This document shows, piece by piece, positions 11,861-23,800 of a DNA stretch of 64,000 nucleotides. The translations under genes were made by a program, and so were the position numbers. The notes under the pieces were generated by a model. It searched no databases and was not told where the DNA came from. It saw nothing but the letters and a program-made list of their open reading frames with translations. Origin of the DNA: Lathyrus oleraceus (Eukaryota; Streptophyta; Magnoliopsida; Fabales; Fabaceae); the NCBI RefSeq assembly GCF_024323335.1, contig NC_066581.1, positions 443,945,816 to 444,009,815 on the forward strand, read 5' to 3'. Each line of letters begins with the position of its first letter. Positions within the stretch are counted from its first letter, which is position 1.

Positions 11861-11896
11861 TTGACCACAGTTGACTTTTCTAGGGTTTTTGTTGAC
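11861..11896. promoter_or_regulatory. Cluster of W-box cores (TTGAC) in Ogre A U3
   Basis: Three TTGAC cores lie within 36 bp (TTGACC at 11861, TTGACT at 11871, TTGACT at 11892). W-boxes bind WRKY factors, and retrotransposons with stress-responsive U3 regions are known. Here it is only a sequence pattern, but similar clusters occur at the matching place in LTR2 and LTR B. Confidence 0.4.
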
Positions 11897-12300
11897 TGAG
11901 CCATGTTTTGATGAATTTCAAGCCTCTTTCTCTTGAGATCTTGACACCAAATGATGTCACAACTTATATGAATCTCTTATGAATGATCATGGTGCCCAAA
12001 TTCTTCAAGAATGGTCACCGTCCATTGCCCAATGGCTTGCTTGACTGATTGACTGATGATTGCTTCAGCTGCAAGTAACATGGTTAGATGACAATATTTT
12101 TGTACTTTTGGTTAGTAAACAAATAAAAAGCAATGATATACAAATGCTAGACATGCTTGGTGATCAAGAATCACGCTCACAAGGTAACCTACCCACTAGG
12201 AGGCAAGCAAAGGTGCACAATGATCCTTGAGGCAATGAATGATATGATATGATGCCTTGAGGGCCATGAGGGATCTTAGGGCAAAAATTGGGGTCTTACA

Positions 12301-12470
12301 CAACCCCCTTACCTATAATCTCTGGCATTTTATTAGTTTTGATTTGAAAACTTCTTATTTTTGGGTTTTGTTCGTACTTTTCCCTTGGAAACAATAAAAG
12401 CGTGGTGGCGACTCTTGTTATTTGATGTCTTGCTTATCCATAGCTTGATGATCATGAATTTACCACTACA
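12301..12470 (+). repeat. Plus-oriented Ogre U5 fragment, truncated
   Basis: This 170-bp piece matches the last part of an Ogre LTR in plus orientation: AAACAATAAAAGCGTGGTGGCGAC followed by the terminal CATGAATTTACCACTACA. It begins directly at the Ogre A LTR edge, so Ogre A probably inserted into or next to it. It faces a minus-oriented LTR beginning at 12471. Confidence 0.75.
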
Positions 12471-12589
12471 GTCGCCACCACACTTTTATTGTTTCCAAAG
12501 GAAAAGTGAAAAGTACAAACAAAACCCAAAGATAAGAACTTTTCAAATCAAAACTAATAAAATGCCAGAGATGACAGGTAAGGGGGTTG
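12301..12589. repeat. Inverted repeat of Ogre U5 (arms 112 and 119 bp)
   Basis: Arm 12301-12412 is the reverse complement of 12471-12589 with few mismatches and one small indel; the spacer is 58 bp. Both arms are Ogre U5 sequence in opposite orientation. A read-through transcript could fold into a long hairpin. Confidence 0.88.
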
Positions 12590-15500
12590 GTTACACATAG
12601 GGAAGGTGTTAGCACCCAAAGTGTCCTAGCTACTCCTAGGGAGCCTTTTTTTATGTGTGTATGTATTTTTTTGTATACAAGATGTTTGAAGCAAATAAAG
12701 TGTGGGGATGAGAAAAGAATTCATTAATTATATTTTTGTGTTTGACAAGACCTTCGGACTTGTGCCTACGTACCAATATAAAAATGAGGGATCAAAACCT
12801 CGTAGTTCATGGTATCAATTTCAAAATGAGTGGATTGCTTTTAATCAAAATTTAAGTTTAAAAGAGGCACATAAGGCCTAAAAGCTTGAATAGGTGTTAG
12901 TTCTTTTGGTCTTTTGAAATTTTAAGTCAATATGGTTAAGTTCATTTACAAGTTTGATTTTAGAAAAGAGTTTTGAAAATTCAATGGCATAAGGCCAAAG
13001 TTTCTAATTTGAAAATAAGGTCTAAGTTTGAAATCACAAGCAAAGAAGTTTTTGAAAAGGGGGAGAGATTTTTAAATTTAAGAAGTGGGAGTAGATGAAG
13101 AGACTAATCCTAAGCAAAAAATTAAAAGTTAAGAGTTGAAAAGATATGACCAATGGGATGCGATCCAACAGACAAGAATGTCATATAGAAAACCCATTTT
13201 CCCTTTGGACTTTGAATCAAGCAATAGTTAGCAAGCAGTTAGCAATATCAAGAAGGCATCAAATAGAGATGGCCATATCCAAGCAAGCAAATCCCATAGC
13301 TAGTAGTCTTCTCTGCCTTTTTATGCACCAGATGAAATACTCCTTAATTAACTCAAAATAAGGCGTTAGGTACCAGATCAAAATAACAGTTGCATCAAGA
13401 TCATGTAGCAGATCAATTAAAGTGGATCCTAATACTTGCATCATATGAAAGCTTAAATCACAATAACTTGGTCTCATAAATGTTGGCATTGGCCAAGTCC
13501 TTTTGCATAGGGGATGTTGCCTAATTCTAAGTCCAAAAGCTCAGATCAAATCCAACAGTCCACACAAACAATTTTTAGGGTTTTTGTTGTTTATTAAGTA
13601 TTTTAAGGTCCTAAGACCATAAACACAAACAAAATACACAAACATATATATACAATCACAATATACGACTCAAATGAGCAAAGTGAAAATGACATAAACA
13701 TAAACAAGTTAAATGATATGTATATGACAAATGAATGATAATGACTTGAAATTAAATTGCATAAAAGTAAATGACTTGAAATTAAAGGCAATATTAATAC
13801 AAGTTAGTCAAATGTTTGTTGATTAGGTGTTAGTGGAGTTTTGCTTTTCAATTGATTAAGTCATTCTTTGGAGAACACTTAACCCTCTATTCACAAGCAT
13901 GGATCCTTGAACCAAAACATCTTCCATATGTAGGAAAAAAGGCCAAGTTTACACACAATACCATGAAAGGAGGGAGATTTACAATCTCACTTACTAGAAC
14001 GATATGCCTTTAGGGTCAAACTTTTGCTCTATGTTAAGCAATCGTAATTGGATTTATGTAGAAGTCACAACTATCTGAGGTCGGGCAATAAAATTTTTGG
14101 TGTTAATGCATGTTAGAGATATGGTATAATGAACCAAACTCCTAAAACATACCACGCACAAAAATAAAATAAATCAAAGGATGGACCTATCTCATCCATA
14201 CTTGTATTGGTTCATATAACACAAGGTTATTGATGAACCAATTAGCCTTAGGATATTGAGATTTCATTGGTCAATGAAAAGGATGGGAGAAAATGGGATT
14301 GGAGATGAAGAGGGAGGGGAGATGACAGAAACACAAATTGGTCATGAGAGGAATTTTATCAAATTAAAACCACTCATTCATTTTGGGAGATAAAATGTAC
14401 ATTTTATCAATCCCCAAAATCCGATGATTTTAACTTAACAAAAGTCAAATCAACCTTGACCCTCCCAAACACATAGTCAAACATCACAAGTCAATAAAAA
14501 AGGCTCAACATTATTTTTATGAAATTAATCAATTAAATATCAAATTAAAAATGCATTTAAATTAAAATTAGTTTGGTCAAAACCTAAAACATCTTCAAAA
14601 CACAAAATAAATGGCCAAGAGATTTATCCTAGGTCAAACAAGGTCAAAGGACCTTAGACAAAAAAAATAATTTTTGAAAAGTCAGAAGTATTTTTAAATA
14701 ATTAAAAATATGCACAAAAACATTTAATTCATGAAAAATAACAAAATTAATCCAAAACATGATTTTAATTCAGAAAATGAAAGAGAAATTTTTTTAAAGA
14801 TTTTTGGTGAAAGTCCCATCTTTTTTGGATTAAAAATGAAATAATATGAATTAAACAAAATAAAGGGATTAAATAAAAAATCAGAAAATAAAAAGAAATT
14901 CAAAAAATCAAGGGTCATCAGATCTCTCTCATTAATTGAGGTGGCAGATCTGATGGCCAAGCGCGCACTTCCATCATGTTCTGTAGTCAACGCGTGTACA
15001 GGCGTGGTAATCAGGAAGAATGGCTCAGATTAAAACGTTGGACTTAGATCAGATGGTTCAGGTCAAGCCAACACACCATCGGAGCCCTAGCTCCGGTCAT
15101 CTTCTCCGGTGAGGGCCACCGGACTGGGCCAACCAAAACACCATGAAAGTGGAAAATGAATACTCTAATTTGAAGAAAAAATGTCCAGGAGCACGAATCT
15201 GGCATCAATTTCCTCCAATTCCAAGTATATAAAAAGATACAGGGATTTGAATTTTGAGGATCATGAACTGAGTTGCTTCGATTTGACCTCAAAGCAACTC
15301 AATTGAGGGAGGACTTCAGCCAACAAAAAATCACAAAGAATGGTGAAGATTTGAGGGAGAATTGAAGAGATGAAAATTCTAAAAAATTACCTTCGAGGGA
15401 ACTTCAACCTTGCTTGATCTTGATTCCAATTGTGCTTGGCTTTGTTTCAGAAGCTTGTAGGAAGTGATTAGGATCAAGAAATGGCTTGGACTCTTGGATT

Positions 15501-17159
15501 TTCAATCTCAAAACAAATGGAGATTTGAAGCTCAATTTTTAAATGAAAACCTTCAAGATTATCCTTTAATGGTGAGGGTTTGGATTGCAGGTTCAAATCT
15601 TAGGCATGAGGTCCTTAATTCTGAGTAATGAGGGTTGTATTTATAGCCAAAGAGATTCATTTCCACACACTTCCAAAAATTGCCAATTTTAGTAATTCTC
15701 TTTGCATGCTTGCATGGGCGTGTCATAGACCCATTAAGTGATGTATTCAGGTCCAAAAATGAGTGAGAATCATGCTGAAATCATGCCATGTGGCCATGCA
15801 TTTGTGTATGAAATGTGGAAGTGAAGATCATCCAAATGGTACCTCACATTGCACCCATGCACAAGTCCTTCATTCTTTGGCCAAATGAGGTGATATTAGA
15901 CTTTTTGAAAAGGTGAGATCAATGGGAACAACTTTCATGTTGAACACGTTTTTATTTGAAGCTTGGATCATGATGAATTTTGAGGTGGAAGTTTGGGAAA
16001 TCAAACATATTTGAAAATTTTCTAAGTCCCAAGTCAAATGTTCACTTCTTCCACCTTGAATAACTTTTTCTATGGACTTCAAATGAAAACAGTTACTTCA
16101 TCAAAGTTGTAGATATTTCAATCTTATTCAACTTGGTCATAAATTTGATCTAATTTTAATTTTTAGTGAAGGAGTTATTCATTTTAGAAGTTAAGGAAAA
16201 TCACTTGTTCAATGGTATTGGCCCAAAATGACCTATAATGTTTCCTCTTGGAACATGCATTTGAAAGTTGAATTTAAGCTTAATCCAAACATAAAAGTTG
16301 AAGTAGACATCTTGAATTTGATCATGGAATTAAAATGGCTTTCATATCATAATAATTGAGCAACTTATGGTCTTGGGAAGTTGCCCTCTAAACTAGGGTT
16401 CAGACAAAATGACCTATAATCTTTCACCATAAAAAATGACTTTCCAAGAAAAACTAGCTCTTGACTTCAACATGAAAGTTGTTTGGAATGTCATTTTGAG
16501 TAAATTTTCTCTTGTAATGACAGTCATATGACAACAATTGTAGGAGATAGGGTCTAGGGAACCCCAATTTTGACTAGTTGACTTTCTCTGGTCAATCACC
16601 ATGAACCATCTTGCTAGCTTGACATTTCATTGACTTTTGGGGATCATGGAGGATCATATATGTGTAGGATAATGTAATATTAAGTATCCCTTGAAATATT
16701 TGATCAATTAATGAAGAAACTTGCTGAAGAAGTTACACAATACACCTAGATGAATTAGGGTTTCCAAGGCAAACAAACTCCAAACTCTTGATGACTTCTT
16801 AATCAAAATGACATGTGAAGATCATGGGGATCCATATATGATGCTTAGAGCCAATGTGAACCATATATTGATTGAACTCCTTGCATTGAGGGTCTCAAAC
16901 CGTAGATATGAGCTTTATAGAGCATAGGTGAGCATACACACTACCTAGAAAAGCAACAAACCATACATTGACATATTTTTGGTATTTTGGTTAGTAAATA
17001 ATGAAAAACAAAGTATGATACAATCAAAAGTGCTTGGTGATCTCTCCCAATGCAAACCCAATGAATGAGGGGTAAGGAGGATGCCAAGGTATGATCCCAA
17101 AGCCAATGCACATGATGAGATAGCATGAGGGATATTAGGGTCAAAATTGGGGTCTTACA
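12471..17159 (-). repeat. Ogre-like LTR2 (about 4.7 kb), no internal region attached
   Basis: Reading minus, it starts at 17159 with TGTAAGACCCCAATTTTGACCC and runs to 12471, where about the last 60 bases of U5 are missing and an inverted U5 copy is joined. The flank on the right (17160 on) has no polypurine tract and the left flank has no PBS, so it is a solo or truncated LTR. It is the same subtype as the Ogre B 3' LTR but about 2 kb longer, because B has an internal deletion. It has a TATA box at 15637-15646 and U3 repeats of AAAATGACCTATAAT near 16229 and 16409. Confidence 0.82.
15637..15646 (-). promoter_or_regulatory. Putative TATA box, LTR2
   Basis: Minus strand CTATAAATAC about 1.5 kb from the LTR start. 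The same sequence and distance are seen in LTR C (61558-61567), which supports a real promoter position. Confidence 0.6.
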
Positions 17160-18798
17160 ATGGGCCAGGAGTGCAGTTCTAGAAAATGGTGCAAGAATTA
17201 TTTCAAGCGCATGGGCCTTATGGTTCAAGGCCCACTGAAATGACCTTCTGGCAAGGGGGTACAAGGAAGTAAACAAGGATGATGGTGATGGAATCCAGCG
17301 CAAGGCCCATGTTCATAGGCCCATCAGCAACTTGGCAATGGAAAAGAATTCAGCACATGCTGAATTATGAGTCAGCCACACGTGGGCGTTGACTATGATT
17401 AGATTTTAAAAACGAAAATTACACGCGCCACATATGAAACTGAGTCCACCACTTCAGGCAACCTCCACCGTGGACCACCGTGCCAGAAATCGCTTCTGGT
17501 GGCAGTGGCCACCAGAACTGGAAAATGACCACACCACTTGAACCGTCTCATCCTTCTGATTATAAATCTACCAATGACTTCACCTAATTCCTTGTCTAAC
17601 TCCCTAACTAAACTCAAATCTCCTGAAATCCTAGAAATCGAAACTTAAATTAAACGCCCCTCTCCAAGACTCAGAGCCCAAGGGATTGGGGCTCTGATTC
17701 ACATAGTTCTTCTCTACATCATGGTAACTTGAATCAAAGTGAAGTCGTGAGGGAAAATTGACCTACCTACCGGAGAAGGCGAAGTTGATGATGACGACGG
17801 TGAGCTTCTAGGTAATGGATTCTTCTCTCTCCTCTTCGCTTCTAAATTCTTTTTCTTCTCCTTCTTTTGATTTTTCTTTTGTTCTGTGGATGTCGAATCA
17901 AAACTGACTGATGAGTATTGAACGATTTTGAGTGGTGAAAGTTGAGAGCTTTGAGGTTATTAAATGTAGATTCAGTTTTTTTTTTGTGAGATAGTGATTA
18001 GAGATTGATGAAGGTTACAAATTGAGAGTGAGGGTGAATCTGATGGTTAGAGGGTGATGAAGATGGAGATATGAATTTGATGATGATGGTTGAGAGTGAT
18101 GAAGATGAGGTTCAGGATTTGGTGATGGTTGAGAGTGAGAGAATGAGGTTGATGATTGAATGATGAATGATTGGAGATTAAAGAGAGCTTGATCAAAATG
18201 GATTGAATTATTTATAGGTGGTTAGCACTGGGATTGATGGAAATTCAGTTGTATGAGTTAGTTAGGGTTTTCTGTTGGAGATTTTTGTGGATTCGAGGAA
18301 AATGGTTGGTTATGATTTGTTGAAGCTTGAGGTAGTCAATTTTTAGCTGGCATTTGTTGTTAGGTTAGTTGTGTTCAATTATGATTGAGTTAGTTAGTTC
18401 AACAGGTTTAGTTGGTTCAAAGTGAGGATGTGGTTTTTGTGAATGAATCCAATTATGCTCATTGCTTGGTCTGATGTGAAATGACTGTTTTTTGTTCATA
18501 TTTATTTCTGATAGGACCTAGGACATGACCCTGATAAAGACTTGATGTTAATGTTGTGGGCAGGTCATGACCTTGGCTTGCCTTGCTGATGGATGATGCT
18601 TCATTGTCTCATTGCACCTCTTGACATGGTTCTTGGCTGTGAAGGTGGCTTATGATCAAATGCATGATTCCAAACAAATATTTGGTGCTGCAACAGGTTG
18701 GCATTTGACATTGATATGCCTTGCTTATTATTGTTGTAAGTTGCAGGGTCTTGATGCCTTAGTCAGGTTTGGGTGGTTTGATTGTGCCATGGTTATGG
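17160..18798 (-). repeat. Unassigned LTR-like repeat, left half
   Basis: No coding frame with a recognisable domain. With 27267-28963 it makes one sequence of about 3.3 kb once the Tekay element is removed. The right end of the joined unit reads GGGGTATGACA, which on the minus strand is TGTCATACCCC, a common start of plant Gypsy LTRs. The left end begins TGGGCC after one A, so a minus-strand TG...CA unit is possible, but the 5-bp flanks (17156-17160 TACAA, 28964-28968 ATCGA) do not match. It has a GAT/GA-rich stretch at about 17990-18170. I do not know the family. Confidence 0.5.
18794..18798. repeat. Target site duplication, left copy (TATGG)
   Basis: TATGG lies directly before the left Tekay LTR, and the same five bases follow the right LTR at 27267-27271. 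Confidence 0.93.
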
Positions 18799-19998
18799 TG
18801 TAACACCCTTCTAAAATACCCCAAAAATTAATTAAAATAATAAACATATAATCAGAGTAATAGTGCACCAAGGGTGTCACACAACATTTCACACCATTTA
18901 AACAATATAACAGTCATGCTCTTTTATTTAATTTAAATATAAAGTATTTGCACAATTACGCAGCGGATAGAGATCAACTCAATCATGCAAAACATGTAAC
19001 ATCACATGTAATTTAATTCGACCACAACAACAATAATAATCAAAGTATTCCCGCCCGATGTTACATCTATCAGAGCATGACCCACTAGGGAGACTACACT
19101 AGACTCCAAGCATTTGCTTCTACTCAACTCATTTCTCGTTACCTGAAAAATAGTTGTAAGGGTGAGTTCCTCAATCAATATAATAAGCATTATAAAACAA
19201 CATGTAATGCCAAGTAATTAACACATCAATCACCCTAATTGCAATACACATTCAGTAATAACTCATTGGCTTAAACATCGTACTCAACATCAATATACAA
19301 TACCAGTATAATCTCAAATCATACTTAACAACAACACAACACACGTATAATATTGGAACACATCCATTCATATTATACGCCATACATATTTTTATGCAAT
19401 GAGACTCTACACATGCGGTACCGACTATTCTTGAACATATAGTTCAAGCTCACCGATCCCTCCAGATACGGCTACTAAGCTCACTAGTCCCACTCATTTG
19501 AGACCTAGTGACTCACTCACTAATTCCTCACCATGGGAATTAGCTACAGCCCCGAAGGCTAGACTATGCACACTAATCATCTAGTATGCAAACATCAACA
19601 ACAACCCACCATGGTTCACTCACTAATTCCTCACTATGGGAATTAGCTACAGCCCCCGAAGGCTATGCCATGCATGCCAATCATCTAGCAATGCAACATC
19701 AACAATAATTCAAGAATAAACATATGCTCACACTCTGAGCCATACAACAGTCCATTCACACATACATGCATAATATATACATTCACAGCATCATGTACAT
19801 CATTATACATCATCAATCTTGCATCACATAAGCATGTCAGATTATGCCAAACAACAACCACAATATTAGTACATTTCAATATTGCATATACCGCTCAAAA
19901 CAGCGGGAATTTATCCCTATTACACCATAGGCAACATAGGCCAACCCTCAATTAGGTACACCACGTTTTAAAACAATAATTTTTCACTCTGCAACAGT

Positions 19999-20177
19999 GT
20001 TAACCGGTTAACGCCCTGGGTTAACCGGTTAACGCAGGCAAAACTCACTTTCTGGCAAAACGCAACAGTGTTAACCGGTTAACGCCCTGGGTTAACCGGT
20101 TAACGCAGGCAAAAACTCAATATTTTCACATTTCAATACAGTGTTAACCGGTTAACACCCTGGGTTAACCGGTTAAC
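19999..20177. repeat. Six phased GTTAACCGGTTAAC palindromes in the Tekay LTR
   Basis: Perfect 14-bp palindromes start at 19999, 20020, 20070, 20091, 20143 and 20164. Within each pair the starts are exactly 21 bp apart; the pairs are 71-73 bp apart. The right LTR has the same array at 26502-26680, with single-base changes in two of the six. GGTTAA is the core bound by trihelix GT factors, so each palindrome holds two opposed cores. The function is inference. Confidence 0.93.
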
Positions 20178-20611
20178 GCAGACCAAACAACAATTCCTGC
20201 GCTAACACACGGCAGAATGCAGAATTCCGCCGTTGGAGGACTTCCGGACCTCCTATTCCGATTTCCGTAAACAGCTATACGATCGGGAAAACATTACTCA
20301 CACAATTACCGATTTAATTTCAACTTTCAGCACAGTTCATCCAACAACATTTCAACATTTACAAATCCCAATTAGGGTCAAATTAACGGCTTATCACTAC
20401 CCATGACATATTATCCCAAGATACCCATTAATCGACGATAAACCCCCCTTACCTTAACAATCCGGCGAATCTTTGAGCTTCAAGCCTTTCCGTTCTTCAA
20501 CCTTTGCTCTTCAGCTCCCTTCTCCTCTTCTCTGCCCTTTTCCCTTTTCACGATTTCTCTGTTTTCACGTGAAATGTTTTTACTCCCAATGGGACTTTTC
20601 CTTAATTCCAA

Positions 20612-20620
20612 CTTATATAT
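20612..20620 (-). promoter_or_regulatory. Putative TATA box, Tekay LTR
   Basis: Minus strand ATATATAAG, about 145 bp from the LTR start. The region is A/T rich, so other positions are possible. Confidence 0.4.
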
Positions 20621-20763
20621 TTTCCAAATAATAATTATTATTCCAAAATAATAATAATTCAAAAAATAATAATAATAATAAAATTTCCAATTATTTAATT
20701 AAATTAATAATTAAATTATTAACTCAATTCAAATAATTATTTTATTATTATCGGGGTGTTACA

Positions 20764-20776
20764 ACTCTCCCCCACT
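20764..20776 (-). promoter_or_regulatory. Polypurine tract, Tekay element
   Basis: Minus strand AGTGGGGGAGAGT directly abuts the 3' LTR start TGTAACACCC. This is the normal plus-strand primer position. Confidence 0.9.
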
Positions 20777-20805
20777 AAAAGAGTTTTCGTCCTCGAAAAC
20801 ATACC

Positions 20806-23800
20806 TCAAGCGAACAACTCTGGATAAGATTCCTTCATCTTACTCTCCAGTTCCCAAGTCACGTTGCCACCTGCTGGTCCTCCCCAAGCTACCTTCACCA
20901 TGGCAATCTCTTTACCCCGCAACTGCTTCAACTCTCGGTCCTCGATCCTCATAGGTGATGTTTCAACAGTCAGGTTATCTCTCACCTGTACATCATCTAT
21001 TTGGACTACATGCGACGGATCATGAATGTACCTCCTCAACTGAGACACATGAAAAACTTCATGCAAATTCGCAAGCGACGGCGGTAAGGCGATACGATAG
21101 GCTACTTCTCCTATCCTCTCCAAAATCTGATAAGGACCAATAAATCGAGGTGTCAACTTCTTCGACTTCAAAGCTCGACCAACACCAGTTATCGGAGTGA
21201 CGCGAAGAAACACATGATCTCCCTCTTGGAACTCAAGTGACTTCCTCCTCTTATCGTGATAACTCTTCTGACGACTCTGAGCAATTCTCATCTTCTCCTG
21301 AATCATCCTAATCTTTTCCGTAGTCTGTTGAACAATCTCCGGTCCAACCACTGCACTCTCACCGGACTCATACCAACATAAAGGTGTCCGACATCTCCTA
21401 CCATACAAAGCTTCAAACGGTGCCATACCAATGCTCGAATGAAAACTATTGTTGTAGGTGAACTCAATCAAAGGCAAATAACAATCCCAAGCACCTCCTT
21501 TTTCTAAAACACAAGCTCTCAAAAGATCCTCCAGTGACTGAATCGTCCTCTCAGTCTGACCATCAGTCTGCGGGTGATATGCAGAACTCAATCTCAGTTT
21601 AGTTCCCAAAGCCTTCTGCAAACCTTCCCAGAACTTCGATGTAAATCTAGGATCTCTGTCCGAAACAATACTAGACGGAATACCATGCAAACTTACAATC
21701 TTCTCAATATACAACTCGGCTAATCTCTCTAACGGATAATCCATTCTGATCGGAATGAAATGAGCCGATTTTGTCAACCTGTCAACAATCACCCAAATAG
21801 CTTCAAAATTCCTACTTGTCCTCGGTAAACCCGAAACAAAATCCATACTGATACTATCCCACTTCCACTCTGGAATAGCCAACGGTTGCATTAGTCCAGA
21901 CGGCTTCTGATGCTCAATCTTTGACTTCTGACAAGTCAAACAAGAATAAACAAAACTCGCAATTTCTTTTTTCATTCCCGGCCACCAAAATAACTTCTTC
22001 AAATCATGATACATCTTCGTAGCTCCAGGATGAATACTTAAGCCACTACGATGTCCCTCCTCAAGAATACTCTTCTTAAGCTCAATAACATTCGGAATAC
22101 ACACCCGACTACCAAATTTCAAAACACCATTCTCATCAACTCTAAATTCACCACCTCGACCTTGATTCACTAAAGTCAACTTATCAACCAAATGCATATC
22201 GGATTTCTGACCCTCTCTGATCTCCTCCAGAATACCACTCGTTAACTTCCACATTCCCAATTTAACACTGTTGTGAGTACTCTCACACACCAAACTCAAG
22301 TCTCTAAACTGCTCAATTAAATCCAATTCCTTAACCATTAACATAGACATATGTAATGATTTCCGACTCAATGCATCAGCCACTACATTTGCTTTACCCG
22401 GATGGTAATTCAAACCAAAATCATAATCCTTCAGAAACTCTAACCATCTCCTCTGTCTCATATTCAGCTCTTTCTGATCAAACAAATACTTTAAACTCTT
22501 ATGGTCACTGAAAACCTCAAATCTTGATCCATACAAGTAATGCCTCCACAACTTCAAAACAAACACTACAGCTACCAACTCTAAATCGTGCGTCGGATAG
22601 TTCCTTTCATGAACCCTCAGCTGTCTCGAAGCATAAGCTATAACCTGCTTATTCTGCATCAACACACCACCCAAACCCAACAATGAAGCATCACAGTAAA
22701 CTTCAAATGGTCCCGACGAACTCGGTAACGTCAAAATAGGAGCAGTAGTCAACCTTCTCTTTAACTCTTGGAAACCTTCTTCACATTTTGAGTCCCAAAC
22801 AAACGCTTGCCCCTTTCTAGTCAACATCGTCAACGGTAACGCCAACTTAGAAAATCCCTCAATGAACTTCCTATAATAACCAGCCAAACCAAGGAAACTT
22901 CGAATCTCAGCAACAGACTTCGGAGCTTCCCACTTAGATACCGCTTCTATCTTAGAAGGATCAACAGCAACACCACCTCTTGAAATCACATGACCAAGGA
23001 AACTAACTTCTTCTAACCAAAATTCACACTTAGACAGTTTAGCAAATAACTGCTTTTCTCGCAGCACTCCTAAAACCACTCTCAAATGCTCAGCATGCTC
23101 TCCTTCAGATTTCGAATACACCAAAATGTCATCGATAAACACCACAACAAACTGATCCAAGTACGGATGGAAAATCCTATTCATGTACTCCATAAATACT
23201 CCAGGCGCATTAGTCACACCAAAAGGCATTACAGAATACTCATAATGTCCATACCTCGTTCTGAAAGCAGTCTTCTGAATATCCTCAGTTTTCACACGTA
23301 TTTGATGATACCCAGATCTCAAATCTATCTTGCTGAACACACTCGCACCAACCAACTGATCCATCAAATCATCAATCCTCGGCAAAGGATACCGATTCTT
23401 GATCGTCACTTTATTCAGTTGCCTGTAGTCCACACACAACCTCATAGTACCTTCTTTCTTCTTAACCAACAACACTGGTGCACCCCACGGTGACACACTT
23501 GGACGAATAAACTTCTTATCCAACAAATCTTCCAACTGACTTTTCAATTCAGCTAACTCAACAGCAGACATACGGTACGGAGCCATCGATATCGGTCTAG
23601 TACCAGGTACCAATTCAATCGAGAACTCAACTTCACGCTCTGGCGGTAACTCATTCACTTCTTCCGGAAACACATCAGGAAAGTCACACACCACTGCTAG
23701 ATCACGAATCACCAGTTTATCTTTAGCCTCTAAAGTTGCCAACAGCATAAACAACTCTGCCCCATCTGCCACTTCCTCATTCACCTGCCTGGCTGATAGA

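Larger units (their letters stand above)
6851..12300 (-). repeat. Ogre A 5' LTR (about 5.45 kb)
   Basis: Reading minus, the LTR starts at 12300 with TGTAAGACCCCAATTTTTG and ends near 6853 with CTACAGA before the PBS. Length and ends fit Ogre LTRs. It contains a putative TATA at 11148-11156, a cluster of TTGAC cores at 11861-11896, a 101-bp duplication at 7861-8056, and a conserved CCTAGG block near the PBS end (7074-7089). Short ORFs inside (for example 9400-9789) have low-complexity compositions and no recognisable domain, so I do not call them genes. The closest relative in the window is LTR C (58206-63066). Confidence 0.88.
18799..20763 (-). repeat. Tekay element LTR, left (3' LTR in sense orientation)
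   Basis: 1965 bp, starting TGTAACACCC and ending GGGTGTTACA, giving 10-bp inverted ends. Reading minus, U3 starts at 20763. A putative TATA (ATATATAAG, minus) is at 20612-20620 within an A/T-rich AAT-repeat stretch (about 20590-20755). Three pairs of GTTAACCGGTTAAC palindromes lie at 19999-20177. Small ORFs within the LTR occur in both copies and have no known domain. Confidence 0.96.

Noticed and set aside
12400..12420. A second Ogre PBS (GTGGCGACTC)
   Set aside because: The same GTGGCGAC word is part of the LTR end itself in LTR A, B and C; the longer TGCTGGGG part of a PBS is absent here.
17640..18240. Possible host gene 5' region (CT-rich leader, GGTGAG-like donor, GAT repeats)
   Set aside because: No open frame with a domain follows, and the sequence continues into repeat-like DNA after the Tekay insertion.
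19999..20177. CRISPR-like or tRNA-like repeat array in the Tekay LTR
   Set aside because: The repeats are 14-bp palindromes in a plant LTR, spacers are themselves repeated, and no cas gene or bacterial context exists.
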